A stretch of DNA of 64,000 nucleotides, from the NCBI GenBank assembly GCA_026119855.1, contig JAOWBW010000767.1:310001-374000 (forward strand). The letters are read 5' to 3'. Each line of letters begins with the position of its first letter. Position 1 is the first letter of the stretch. The DNA is from Campanula takesimana (Eukaryota > Streptophyta > Magnoliopsida > Asterales > Campanulaceae). Positions 31,731 through 43,650 of this stretch are shown here, in pieces. The translations under genes and the position numbers were made by a program. The notes beneath the pieces were generated by a model that was not told the origin of the DNA, searched no databases, and saw only the letters and a list, made by a program, of their open reading frames with translations.

Positions 31731-31973
31731 TAATATTTTATTTAAGATGAAATGTTGATGAGATTTTTTTTTTAAAAAAAAATAAAATTATATTCAATCT
31801 ACCCCACCCACTCTCTGTCTTCATTTTCTACCACACAATTCATTCAATCAACCTACTATTAACCCACTCAATTTCTCTCTTCATTTTCTAACACACATTT
31901 TCCTTATTTTATTCTTTTTCCTTAGTTATTGTGCCCCTCGTAGGTATCAAGTGAGGTGGGACGGAGGGAGTAA

Positions 31974-34154
31974 AGTTTTTTTCATTAAATATTAATTATA
32001 AACTTTTTGTCATTAAATATTAATTATACTCCTTCTGTCTCTGAATAAATGTTATGACAAGTCAATGTTTTAAGCTTTTAGTCATGTTTCCTTGATTGTC
32101 CTTACTCTATTCATATGAGTAGATTGACATCTCTTATGACATTGCAATGCTTGTACTTATTAAAATGAGTAGTATAAGAAGATTACCAAACTGGATACCT
32201 TATTTTTAGTAGAGTAGTAGGTTAGGAACAATGAATTACTCGTAGTCCATGGAGTAATGTCCATTGGAAACAGGGATATAAGGAAGAAACCGAGGAAAAT
32301 GGTTATTGAAAAATTAAAATCACTCATTAAGTACTGCTATTGCACTAAAAACAAGAAAAAGATTGTGTAAATAGAAAAAGCATGGGGACTTTCTATTTGC
32401 ACAATGAAATTTCTATTGACACAACTATTCCTCTTTTCCAAGAATGTATTAATGCCAAAAGTATGTACTTTTAGTATTTCAAAACCGTTTATTTACGGGA
32501 TTTGAGCTTTGAATCGTAATCTAAACCTAGGGTAATAGAATTCATGTTCCTCACAATTACTAGTACGTCTCCTTTCTCTCTTTTCTTTTGTGTTTACTTT
32601 TTCTGCTTTTATAATAATAATATTTAGTACTTATAGTTGTGTATAACTATTATTTAATTTATTTATTCTCATCAACACTTCATCATAAATAAAATAATAT
32701 TTTTAATTACAAATACTTCTTCATCCCAAATATTTAATATTTAATTTTAAGTTTTATTAATTTGATTGAATTTGAAATAAAAAACATTCTCATGATAATT
32801 TAAGAATAATTATTAGGGTGTTAATAGAAATATTACTCCCTCTGTCCCAAAATGAGTGTCTTTTTTTTTTACCATAACTTTGTCCCTAAATGTTTTTTTT
32901 TTGTAATTTTTTTTCACTGGTCTCTTTATACATGCAAAACGAAATGAAAGAGTATTACAAGATTATACATGAAATTTTACCACCAATTGTACCGAAAGTT
33001 ATGTCCCTTAAAATGAAATTTGGACACTCATTTAAGGACAGAAGTAGTATATTTTTTAAAATTAAATGAAATATTATAAAATACTAATTTATACAAGTTA
33101 GCCAAGAAAACAAGGTGCAATATTTATTGTTAAACATCATTACATATACTCCCTTTGTGTATCAAAGTAAAAGTCTGACTTTAATTGTCACATTTATTAC
33201 AGAAACAATAGAACACAGTAATATTGGAAGTGGGTTGAGAATCTAAATATTTTAAAATAATATTTATATTTCAAATAAGCAAAAAATAAGATATTAATTA
33301 ATTTTTTATAAATATAAAAAGATTAGAAGGATGAAGTTATCAAAACACTATTCATCATTTGTCATTTTGTGTTATAAATTAGTTACTTCATAATTATTTT
33401 AAATGTAATTTCAAATATTTAACTGCAACAAATTGTACAATCTTTTTTTTTTTATCTTATGATGTATCATTCTTTAACTTAAACATATAATTTGGTTCTA
33501 AAATTTTATTTTGAAAGTATTATATATTAACTTGTCCACATAAATATTTTGTTATCCATTAATGGAAATCATCATAATATTCGTTTTTTACTTGTTTTTT
33601 AGAAGAAAAATTATAAATCACTTACTTTTTTAAACTTTATTTTTGTTACACAAATTAATTATAAATATAATAAAATTACTAATAAATACTTTAAATCCGT
33701 AATTCTCCACCGGCGCCCTCCGGTATCGATATGTACCATTTTAGTGAGTAAATATGTGCGCTCGCCAGTACAAGATTGACACCTATACTTTACAATAATA
33801 AATTATTACGAGTTTTTTTTTGAGTCAGAGGGTTAATCATATACATTTTTTTTATTTGATTAAAAAAACTGCCGATTTGAGAGAACGTGACGAGATAAGA
33901 TAGGACGGGACTATTAAATCCTGCAATTTTAAGGGACGAGACGTCCGGAGTTGTCGGACAAAAATTCTAATCCCATCCCATCCGGGACAATACAAGACAA
34001 TATGGGACAAAAAAACGCGATATGATATAACCAAAATATAACGGAGAGGATGCAAATAAAATAATTTGAAAAGAATAAATTAATCTTTTACAAATGAACA
34101 AGATCAAAACTTCTTAATTAATTTCATTAATAAGCTTAGTCAACAAAAAAAATA
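31974..34154. other. AT-rich intergenic DNA with MITE remnants
   Basis: No gene. Degenerate CTCC-type ends near 32028 and 33150, a complete MITE at 32836-33047, and segments later re-used in the mosaic at 35206-35374 (32264-32383 and 34091-34142). The rest is AT-rich and unrecognised. Confidence 0.5.
32836..33047. mobile_element. Stowaway-like MITE (AAATGAGTGT subfamily)
   Basis: Left CTCCCTCTGTCCCAAAATGA; right read back CTACTTCTGTCCTTAAATGA. TA flanks (32834-32835, 33048-33049). The body matches 2170-2414. Confidence 0.82.
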
Positions 34155-34420
34155 CTCCCTCCGTCCCCATTTACATTACAAAAATGAGGTTTTGCACAAA
34201 AATTAAGAAAATGATTGTAAAGTTGATGTGTTGTGAGTGTAGATAGTTGAGTGGGAGAGAGAAAGTGGGGTAGAGAAAAGTAAGTGGATAGTTGTTGTGC
34301 GTATGACAAGTGGGTCCCACTATTTAAAAAGTAATAAAAACTTTCCTTTTTGGGATTTTGTAAAGTAAATGGGGACACCCAAAATGGCAATTTTTGTAAG
34401 GTAAATAGGGACGGATGGAG
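34155..34420. mobile_element. Stowaway-like MITE
   Basis: Left CTCCCTCCGTCCCCATTTAC; right read back CTCCATCCGTCCCTATTTAC. TA flanks (34153-34154, 34421-34422). Confidence 0.85.
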
Positions 34421-35205
34421 TAGTTGAAACAAAAAAAAAGTCAAGCGCTAAAATAGTAGATTTATTAGTAAAAAATTATAATAAAAATCGTATAACAATG
34501 TGCTCAAACTTCTCATTACACGCTAAAATAGTAGATTTATTTGTCCCGCGTCTCAAACAAGATATGTTTTGCTAAGATAAATTTCCTAATTTCTTTAGTT
34601 TTTGTATAGTAGATTTATTTAGACAAAAATTAAAATTAAAATTGCATAGCATATTGAAATTAAATAAACTGAAATTATGAATTAGTTATAATTATAATGT
34701 GCACAAACTTTTCATTTGACGTCTCATTGATAAGTCACATTTTCTTAAAATTAAAATTTTATTCTTTTATTTAATGGACTCACTTGTCATAATCACAACA
34801 ACTATCCAAGTATATCCCACCCTACTTTCTTTCTCATACATCAATTTTCATACTCACAACAAACTACCCCACTAATATTCTATCATTAATTCACATGCAT
34901 ACACCAATTTGTTCATATTGATATAAAACGGAAGGAGTACGAGTTAATTTTATGCGGATCCCAGTTAATAATTTCATAAAGAGATTGCTTCTCATAGTGA
35001 GATTTAAGTCAATTTAATTATATTTAACCAATAACTTCAATAAAAAAATAACTATTATTGTGAGTATAATAAATATTTATACTTTTTTACTGTTAAGTAA
35101 TGAGTAGTTGATTCTAAAGGAAAAACATAAAAGTAACTTTTTGTAGGAAAGAAAATAATAGTACTCCCTCTGTCTCACTATGTTTGGTCACTTTTTACTT
35201 TTTGA

Positions 35206-35374
35206 TGACTAAGCTTATTAATGAAATTAATTAAGAAGTTTTGATCTTGTTCATTTGGAAACAGGGATATAAGGAAGAAACCGAGGAAAATGGTTATTGA
35301 AAAATTAAAATCACTCATTAAGTACTGCTATTACACTAAAAACAAGAAAAAGATTGTGTAAATAGAAAAAGCAT
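35206..35374. repeat. Mosaic block built from two upstream segments
   Basis: 35206-35257 is an exact reverse copy of 34091-34142 (52 bp). Immediately after it, 35255-35374 is a direct copy of 32264-32383 (120 bp, one visible mismatch). A truncated CTCCCTCTGTCTCACTATG MITE end (35163) precedes it. Confidence 0.85.
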
Positions 35375-35450
35375 TGTGCAAATAGAAATTCCCTTAATTA
35401 GGCCGCCCTAAAATTAACACAAGTAGTATACTCCCAGAGTCTGAAAAATA

Positions 35451-35700
35451 CTCTCTCCGTCCCATTTGAAATTGCAAAATGTTGATAAAATTTGTCAACT
35501 TAATCTCATTTGACCAAGAAATTATAGAAAATTTGATAGTCCTAATCAAAAATTGTTATTGATTCACCATTAAGAGTAGTATCAATAACAATTTTTAAAT
35601 TTTCATTACAATTATTAAATTTTCACATATTTTTGGTCAAAATATAATTGTGTTGACAATTTTAGTCAACATTTTGCATTTTCAAATGGGACGGAGGGAG
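35451..35700. mobile_element. Stowaway-like MITE
   Basis: Left CTCTCTCCGTCCCATTTGAA; right read back CTCCCTCCGTCCCATTTGAA, arms continuing ATTGCAAAATGTTGA / AATGCAAAATGTTGA. TA is present at the left only; the right flank has changed to AC. Confidence 0.85.
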
Positions 35701-35818
35701 ACACAAATGCATATTGTTTTAAAAGTTAACATTTGTTTCAAAATACTTATTCCCACCGACCATAAATATAAGAAGAAAAAAAATAAAAAACACTTAATTA
35801 AGAAAGTAGCTAAAGTTC

Positions 35819-36925
35819 TGAAAACACTTTCAAAACTTCTCTATTTACAACCCGGTAACCGTCATCTTCTCTCTGTCCCTTTCTCGTTTCATCTATTGAT
35901 TCGACAAAGTTCAACAGCTAAGCCAACAGTCAAATCATTACAAGATCTGCCTATCATCTATACATCAAACAAACTGAAGAACCATTATTTACAGATCATC
36001 TTACACTCAAATGAATTATCAAGATGCAAATTACAAACAAGCTTCAACAGAAAATGCCTCAAAAGCCCAACAGCTAAGACACTCTGTTTGAACAGCTAAA
36101 GACTAATCATGGCCAATAGCTGTCTCTGCCACATCAGATCTTTGAAGAATGATTATTCCAACCATAGGCCATTCTCCCAATCATTGGAATAACTCTTATT
36201 GAAGCTTGATCAAGCCTGCACAGTCTCCACCCTTTCTGACAACTAGCACTCAATGGAATTTGACAAATGTGTCAGTCAAACCTTGACTATCTCCAGTCAA
36301 GATGAACCATTACTCCTCTGCTCATGTGTCCCCCAACGGCTATATGCCATCCCCTATATAAAGGAGCATACTGGCATGCTATCAAGTAACCTTTACACCC
36401 CTTTTCAACCCTCGCATTCCTTTACTCACTCTCTGCTAAAATTCTGCAGTCTTGACTATTTGCCCCTGCAAATATTGTGCCATCTTGCACCCAGTTACAA
36501 CCCTCACCAAGCCAGCTAACAGCCAAACTATTTTTCTGTAAAACACACTTGTGATTTTTCTTTTTCTTTTTCTTATTTCGCTTTGAAAGAAGAAACCTTT
36601 ATTGAAGTGTCAATTAAGTAGAGGGGGTTCTAGGAACTTGTCTTATCCATTCTTGTAACTCTTAGTGAAGAGAATATTATAGTGAATTGATCTCACTGTT
36701 CTTCAAGGGGTGGATGTAAGAGAAGTGTTTTGCCTCTGAACCACTTTAAAAATACTGTGTACACTTTTGTTCATACACTTACTCACACACTGCACATTGT
36801 CCTTTTTATTCATTACTTATTTATATTCCGCTGCATAATTCTTTTTATTTATTATTTCTCAACAACTAACCCAAAGTGTTAGTTGTCCAAGTTTTAATCA
36901 ATTATTAAGTTAACAAGGCCTTTCA
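35819..36925 (+). mobile_element. LTR-like sequence, probably a solo copia LTR
   Basis: Begins TGAAAACACTTTC and ends CAAGGCCTTTCA, giving TG...CA ends with similar inverted tips (TGAAA). A TATA box CCCTATATAAAGG is near 36352, followed by a long U5-like region and a perfect hairpin CAACTAAC ... GTTAGTTG (36864-36883). I find no primer site, coding sequence or matching target duplication (AGTTC versus GCAGG), so the ends are tentative. The size suits SIRE-type copia LTRs. Confidence 0.45.
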
Positions 36926-37358
36926 GCAGGTTATAACTAGCAGAAACAGAAAAACATTGAATAACTCCACCGCACCACACCACACCATAACAAAACATGA
37001 CGAGGTGACTCACGCACGGGATCAACTCTTAATCTAGTAGTATTAAACTTAAGGTCACATTCAGAAACAATATTAACGATTTTGGGACGGAGGGAGTATA
37101 TGTTTAGAAGTATATTGAGTGTCGTATGACCAATAACAAGGATCTTCACTTAGCTGCAGCAGGAGGTCATAAAACTTGGAGAGCTCACTAATATGGGACG
37201 GGTTCATTCGAATATGAGAACATGTCGTCCAAATTTGAATGCAAGTTGAAAGAGATCTTTGGCAAGAAACGAAAAAGAAAATAGATTATCCATTTATCAA
37301 ATGAGCATTTCATTTATTGAGATTTTTTCTTTTATACAAGTAAATATTATCTTACAAC

Positions 37359-37534
37359 CAGTGTTCTAAAAGACCCCGTCTAGACCGCCTAGGCCCCGCC
37401 TAAGCGCTAGGCGTTCATGAAACGCCTAGGTCCCCCGTCTAGGATATTATAGTTATTTCTGAATTCTCGGCCCCACCTAGGCGCTAGGCGCCTCTACCAC
37501 GCCTAGCGACCGCATAGCGTTTTTTAGAACCTTG
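37359..37534. mobile_element. hAT-like MITE with GC-rich palindromic core
   Basis: Ends CAGTGTTCTAAAA and, read back, CAAGGTTCTAAAA. Perfect 8-bp target duplication CTTACAAC (37351-37358, 37535-37542), the size hAT elements make. The core repeats CTAGGCGC/GCGCTAGGCG in both directions and is much GC-richer than its surroundings. Confidence 0.88.
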
Positions 37535-37656
37535 CTTACAACTTACATCAATTGCAGCTGGGATATTACAAAAATATATAAGAAGCTGCTGAGCCTCCAA
37601 AAATAACTCTAGAGATGCAATTACACACATGACACAAAATATAACTACACACTATT

Positions 37657-39696
37657 TTATTTCCTCATTAACTGTTTAATCCAAGACTCCTTGACCCGAA
37701 CTCTTTCAAACCATCGTAAATAGTATAATGATATTGCTTTCGCTGAGAGATATGCTTCAAAGGCAGATGTAGGCAATTGGGTAGGGTTATGTCCGGTTGG
37801 AGAGTGTCACGGGTTTATGCGGGTGGAACCTGATATTAATACCCATTAAATTTGTGGGTCGGATTTACCGGGTTGGGCAACCGCGATAATTTTGTGAGAA
37901 TTCTAATGCAACGCTTTGCTATTTCTTGTATAGGATCAACTCCAGAAAGTCTTCCAGCAGCAATAGCATTGGCATTTCTCTCCACAAACTTCTTCATGTG
38001 GAAGTATTCTGGATACATGAAGGAATAATATTCTTTTATGGTCCAATAACAAAAAAATGATCAAACATAGAATAGAGAAAGTTTAGAAAAAAAAAAAGTA
38101 GAACAAAAGTCAAAAACACAAATGATCAAACAAAGAATCAAGAAAGTTTGAATGAAAAACTAGAACAACAAGAATAGAGTACCAAGAATAAGGAATATAA
38201 TTTTTATTGCAAAAATATGATTTATTGGAACTGTGTATATACATAAATATGGAATCCATGACTACCTTAAATTCATTTAGCTAAAATTGTCATCCGTCCC
38301 AAAAATAAATGTCAATTTTCATTAAAAGATACTGTATATTTGAAATTAGTAGAAAAAATGTACAAATATTCTTGCATTACACGTTTAAAGATTGTCTTTC
38401 AACAATATAATAAAATATGGAAAATAATAGAAAGATTAATTATCCTTGTTAGAGTAAATGACTTTGAATAAGTCAAATTTGAGAAGAAAAAGGAAAGCAA
38501 TTAAATCCTTTTTGGGATTCAATTAAGGACTCCTTCTATCTTCTGGTTTAGGTCTCAAATCCCAATAAATACTAGCCATAAAGTATTATTTTTCTGTGCT
38601 TGATTCAATTGACATGAAGAGAGAGATCAGTGATTCTAGATCTAGGGATTTGCATAGCTACGAACTTTGTGATCAAAGTTCATGCAAACATAGATTAGTG
38701 TGATTATCCTCTTGTAATTGTTTCTCCGCCATAATAATACCTGTTTCCCTTTGCCCGTGGAGGTAGCCAATAGAGATTGGTGAACCACGTATATTCTGTG
38801 TTGGTTGATTTGCGTTCATTGTTATTTATCTTTTGGGTCTGATTTACTAACAATCCTGTTGCGTATACATCTTGTACTGTATTGAATATGCTCTTACCAA
38901 AATATCCCCATTTAGATTTAGGGCATCCATATATAGCCTCAAATTCATTTAGCTAAAATCCTATGTATATACTTTATAAACATGGAATCCATGACTACCT
39001 TAAATTCATTTAGCTAAAAATGTATGTATACACATGAAACCTAACAGTTGGCATACTAAATTGACATGTAAGAGCCACTCATTTACATTTTATTTTTCCC
39101 CATCTCCATCAATATATAGCCAAATTAACAGCACGACCTACACCGATATAATCCATAAACTCCATCCAATCTAAGTCTAAAACATAGTACCTCTATCCCA
39201 AAATGAATGAATATCTGAAAAATATTCAAATTTACTTTTGATGAATATGAATTTTGATTTTTTTTTTTTTTTTTTTTTTGGGGGGGGGGGGGGGACAAAT
39301 GGAGTACTACATTTCAATCCAAAGCATTATCCACACATACATACATACATAGTATAGAGGATTTTAAAAGAGATAAAATCTACATAAACTTAGCAAAATG
39401 GATGTAGTGTATTGATATAATTGAAAGCAATTTATAACTTAATCCAGCAAATGAGTGAGATTGATAAAGATCGTAAGTACCTCGATTTGATATTCGACGA
39501 ATAACGATCCGTATCCATTGATGTTAACATTCATTGATTTCCATCGCTCCCAAACCAGCAAAATACTAAATGGCGCATACACAAAGGAAAAACAATTGGT
39601 TAGGAAATGGAGATTTAATGAATAGCACTGAAAACTTTAATCAGCCAAAACACATAGAAAATCTTACAAGGAGGATGCTTTATCTGCTGCCGCCAT
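37657..39696 (-). CDS. Unrecognised small gene, four candidate exons
   Basis: On the minus strand: exon 1 39696-39668 (MAAADKASS), donor GTAAG; exon 2 39565-39481 (WERWKSMNVNINGYGSLFVE), acceptor TTAG and donor GTAC; a coding-like exon around 38031-37895 (YPEYFHMKKFVERNANAIAA, then GRLSGVDPIQEIAKRC); and a last piece 37754-37657 (LYYLRWFERVRVKESW) ending in TAA. Exons 1 and 2 join in frame and are matched by a second copy at 48377-48575. The joins to the two downstream pieces do not resolve cleanly in phase, so an exon may be missed or the gene may be broken. A solo LTR sits in the large intron. I do not recognise the family. Confidence 0.5.
38447..38852 (+). mobile_element. Solo LTR (copia-like) with TSD ATCCT
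   Basis: 406 bp, TGTTAGAGTAA to TTTACTAACA. Perfect 5-bp target duplication ATCCT (38442-38446, 38853-38857). No internal region remains, so it is the product of LTR-LTR recombination. The GTGAACCACGTATATTCTGT segment recurs in related form in the relic at 17178-17830. It lies inside a large intron of the gene at 37657-39696. Confidence 0.92.
39255..39294. repeat. Poly-T/poly-G homopolymer run
   Basis: About 20 T followed directly by about 14 G, next to a MITE-like end (GGACAAATGGAGTACT). Likely a MITE remnant with expanded homopolymers, and prone to sequencing error. Confidence 0.8.
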
Positions 39697-40201
39697 TATG
39701 ATCGGAGAAAGATTTCTGCCGTGGTTGCAGCGCCGCCGCTGGAAAATTTGCCGACCAAGAAAGATTATTTTACAAAGTGCGATGAATTAGGGTTAACATA
39801 AGTTGTTCTTATAGAGCTAATGTGGAGAAAAAAAATGATCTAAGCCATCGTGTGCCATTAAATCCTACGGTGATCATTTGTTAGGGTTTTATGTCAGGAT
39901 TATGGCACTAAAAAGACCTTGGGCCGTGATCTATCTATATCATTTTCGTTTTGGACAGAGTTATTTTTCTAGTTTTTATTTTTCTCTATTTTATCTTATA
40001 CAAAAACTTGTGTGACTTGTTCTCACCCATAAAACGAGTTTTGTAATGGTTTACCCCTTATGAGCGGGGCGAGGCAAACCCATAAAAATTTGTTATGGTT
40101 TTATGTCATGATTATGCCACTAAAAAGACCTTGGGCTGTGATCTATCATTTTAGTTTTGGACCGAGTTATTTTTCTAGTTTTTACTTAAGTTATCCTTTT
40201 A

Positions 40202-40484
40202 CTCCATCCGTTCCATAAAACATGAAATTTTAAACAAATGCACACATATTAAGAAAGAATTTCAAAAGTACTAATCTACCCTTAATTAATCACATGTAAT
40301 TAATACATATACCTCTAAAAGTGTGCTGGAGTAGTGTAAATAGACTACAATCAATAAAGGACCATTGAGATTCTAAGGGTATTTTTGGTAAACTTGGCCT
40401 AATAGTTCTTGAAAAGGGAAAAACGTCATGTTATGTGGGAATTTTTTTCCCTCTCCAATGTCAAGTTTTGTAGAATAGAAGGAG
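40202..40484. mobile_element. Stowaway-like MITE
   Basis: Left CTCCATCCGTTCCATAAAAC; right read back CTCCTTCTATTCTACAAAAC. TA flanks both sides. Confidence 0.75.
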
Positions 40485-40496
40485 TACTTAATATTA

Positions 40497-40639
40497 CTCC
40501 CTCCATTTTGGAATATTTGTCTCCTTCGATTTTTAATGATTAACAACCGTGAATTTTGATTAAACATGAATGTTAATCTAATTATCTGAATGTGATTCTG
40601 AAAATTATTATCGATAAATTATTTTGGGGACGGAGGGAA
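40497..40639. mobile_element. Stowaway-like MITE, short
   Basis: Left CTCCCTCCATTTTGGAATAT; right end GGGGACGGAGGGAAT followed by A. It lies 12 bp after the previous MITE. The right terminus is mutated. Confidence 0.65.
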
Positions 40640-40734
40640 TATTAGTTCCTTCTTTTTTCTTCAATTCTGAGCTTGGATTGTTTCTCCCTTGGTAATATGA
40701 TTCTAGGACAATTTTAATGAGTGTTTCTTCAAGG

Positions 40735-41915
40735 GAAAATAATTGAATCATGGAATGTACTATACCTCTAATTTCATAAACGTAATGTGGTATTTAGTGA
40801 CAGCATAATACAATGTACTTTCAAGATTTTTTTCAAATAATGCAACGCGTTAAATTTTAGTAACAAATTCATTTAAAATGTAACACCAGTTACTCATTTA
40901 ACAAATCCCAATTATAAACACCCACCCACCAATCTTGACCCTCACCACAAGGGGTAAAATTTAATAACTCCAAAATTCAGGCACTTAATATGAAAAACAC
41001 TAATAAAAATCTAAATCGTCTCCCTCTCCTCTGCCTCATCCGGTCGTCTCCCATCTCCATCCCACAACACGCCAAGGCCGTGGCCATCCACACCAGAAAT
41101 CGAAAACCTTAAAACCCTAGAATCACACTTCTCTCTCTCTTCACCCTCACCGAAAATGGCTGCCTCCGCGCGTCTTCTCGTTACCGTCCAAGCCCTAGAA
41201 ACGGACATGGCAACCAACGGAGCCTCTATCCCTTTACCTGACGTCATGAAATCCTCCAAGAAGGCCGGCCACCAGACCTCAGCTGAGTCATGGGGTACCG
41301 GTCAAGCTTCCACGCACTCGGATTTGTCAAATTCATCCTAAAACGAAAACCAGATCCGACAATTTTTTTTTGTTAATGATGTTGATGATTTCAAATCTGG
41401 ATTTTGATTCGTTGGATTTTTAAATGTGGGTTTTGATTTTTTGTATTTTGAATATTTGATTTTATGTGTTGGTGGTGGTGTTGATGATTATGGCTGGTGA
41501 TTGTGGTGAAATTGTGGTGGTTTAGCCATCAAAGTGGTGGCGGTCGTGGTGGTGTTGATGGGAGTGGAAGTGGTGGGTTGGTGGTGGTGCTTGCCCCGGA
41601 CTAGTGGTGGTGGTTGCCGGCGGCACGATGGGTGGCATAGACTATAATCGGTGATAGGGAAGATGAATATAGATGGAGTTAGTCTATTTAACGAATGTTA
41701 ACATGTGTTAGTTTTTTAACAAATCTCGACATTTCTGTTATGTTTTTTCACATCGTTTGGCTGATTTAACGCATATTGCATTATATGAAAAAGTACAAGA
41801 TAGTACGAAAAAGTACAAGATAGTACATTGCATTAAACTGTCACTAAATAGTAGATTACATTAATTGTAAAAAAATTGAAAAGTACATTACATATTTTGG
41901 TCTTTCGACCGTTTC
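40735..41915. mobile_element. Long-TIR element with gene-like interior (Pack-MULE-like)
   Basis: The left arm (GAATGTACTATACC..., TATTTAGTGACAG, AATACAATGTACTTTC, AATGCAACGCGTTAAAT) is matched in reverse by the right arm (ATGCGTTAAAT..., CATTATATG, TGTCACTAAATA, GTACATTAC), giving arms of roughly 120-150 bp. The right arm also duplicates AAAAAGTACAAGATAGTAC. The interior, unlike the arms, is GC-richer and gene-like (41010-41340), followed by GGTGGTGG-rich sequence. Exact ends and target duplication were not resolved. Confidence 0.55.
41156..41341 (+). CDS. Hypothetical 61-residue ORF inside a long-TIR element
   Basis: Starts MAASARLLVTVQALE and ends THSDLSNSS with TAA at 41339-41341. GC content is clearly above the flanks, and the ATG is preceded by a CT-rich leader (CTTCTCTCTCTCTTCACC). 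I recognise no domain. Its place between the inverted arms suggests a captured exon fragment rather than a free gene; transcription is unknown. Confidence 0.3.
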   Translation: MAASARLLVTVQALETDMATNGASIPLPDVMKSSKKAGHQTSAESWGTGQASTHSDLSNSS

Positions 41916-42254
41916 CTCAAAAAGTTACAGGATTTTTGGTCTAAGCTAAACCAAATTAGACACAAAAAATTTACATTAGTTTAAGAAAAAAATGGGCATA
42001 ATGGACATATTTTCTGATAGCGTAAACAGGAGATTCTTGATAGATTGGTCATGATGACAGGTATAGAAACGAATGGTTCTATTTGGTAAAAGCAGAAGGC
42101 TTTGAAGAAGAATTTTTGGGTAGCGTCTAGCGTGATATATAAATGGTCATGATATTACTTTTGTTTTATGTGTGATCAGACAATTGTGCGTTTATGCTTT
42201 GGGTATGAAGCATGTTTTGTTGAAGTAGTCATAAAATGGTTATGTCTAAGAGGA

Positions 42255-43620
42255 GGTCTCCTGTGCGGCGGTTGCACCGTGCGACGGTAGCAGACCTTCC
42301 TTTTTATTTTTTATTTTTTTGCCACCCCCAACCTTTTTTTCCTCCCAACAAAAGTAACACTTATTATAACGAAATGTAACACTTTTTTTTTTCAAAATGT
42401 ACCACAATTTTGCTGCAATAGATTAAAGATAACATAAAAATTGACAACTAAACTAATGTCACACTTTTTATAAAGGAATGTAACACTCTTTTTTTCAAAT
42501 GTAACACTTTTTTTTTAAATGTAACACTTTTTTTAAAATGTACCACAATTTTGCTACAATAGATTAAGATAACATAAAGATTGACAACTAAACTAATGTC
42601 ACACTTTTTATAAAAGAATGTAACACTATTTTTTTCAAATGTAACACTTTTTTTCTTTTCAAAATTAGCATAAGATTAACAAACTAAACTAATGTTACAT
42701 TTTATAAAAAATGAATGTAACATTTTTTTCTCAATTGTAACAGATTATATTCTTAAATGTAACATTATATCTGAAAATGTAACAAATTTTTATTGAGAAA
42801 GTAACAATTGAAATGCATACCCGATTATATATATGAATTTTTACTCTTTTTTTAAAGAAGAAAAGTAAAATTTACTAAATAAAAATATTACATTCATCTA
42901 TATAAAAAATTATAATCATATACTCCCTCCGTCCCAGCACAAGTAGGACTTCTTTTCCTTTTAGGCCATCCCAAAACAATTGAGATTACCCAAAATAGAA
43001 ATGCTTTATTATATTTATATTCAACCAACCTCACCATTTAACCCCACTCATTCTCTCTCTTCATTTTCTACCACACATTCACTACTTTCTTTTAATTATT
43101 GTGCCCACTCTTCTAGTCCTACTTGTGCTGGGACGGACGGAGTATTCACTTTGTTACACTTCAAATATTACTTTTTTTAACCACAATACTATCAAAACAT
43201 TTTTTTTTATTTTGTGAAATAGCTGTTACATTTGACTGTAAAAAGTGTTACTTTTTGAAGATGAAACTGTTGCTTTTATCAGAACAGAGTGTTACATCTC
43301 AGCTGAAAAGCAACTCAAACTTTTTGTGTGTAAAAAAATATGTTTTTTTTAAAAAAAATCAAACCATATCATGACCTATGTAGTTTTATTCGTCTCGTCG
43401 AGACGAACACAACGGTATTTTTTTAAAAAAAATCTGAGTTATAAATCTCAAGATATAGCATTTTAAAGTTATTGGTTTTTTTTTTTAAAGAAGACACGTG
43501 TCGCGATCTGGGAAGAGGGATGGCTGGATCCGACGGTCGGCTGTAGCGGAGCAAGTGGCTGCGAAAACAGCGGAAGAAATCAACCTTGCCGCACCGTGAG
43601 CGGCGGATGCACGCAAGACT
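42255..43620. mobile_element. TGTAAC-rich non-autonomous element, copy B
   Basis: Homologous to 20045-20880 and longer. The left edge is near GGTCTCCTGTGCGGCGG; the right part has GCCGCACCGTGAGCGGCGG. The interior has many spaced TGTAACA/TGTTACA motifs. It is interrupted by the Stowaway-like MITE at 42923-43142, absent from copy A. Confidence 0.6.
42923..43142. mobile_element. Stowaway-like MITE nested in copy B
   Basis: Left CTCCCTCCGTCCCAGCACAA; right read back CTCCGTCCGTCCCAGCACAA; arms continue GTAGGACT. TA duplication (42921-42922, 43143-43144). Copy A keeps the uninterrupted site (AATCATATATGCACTCTG, about 20459). Confidence 0.9.
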
Positions 43621-43650
43621 TTGTCTATGTCTAAAGCAGTGGTATCAGAT

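Noticed and set aside
35650..36099. 149-codon plus-strand frame
   Set aside because: Starts inside the right end of a MITE and runs into LTR-like sequence; low-complexity Lys-rich start, no domain.
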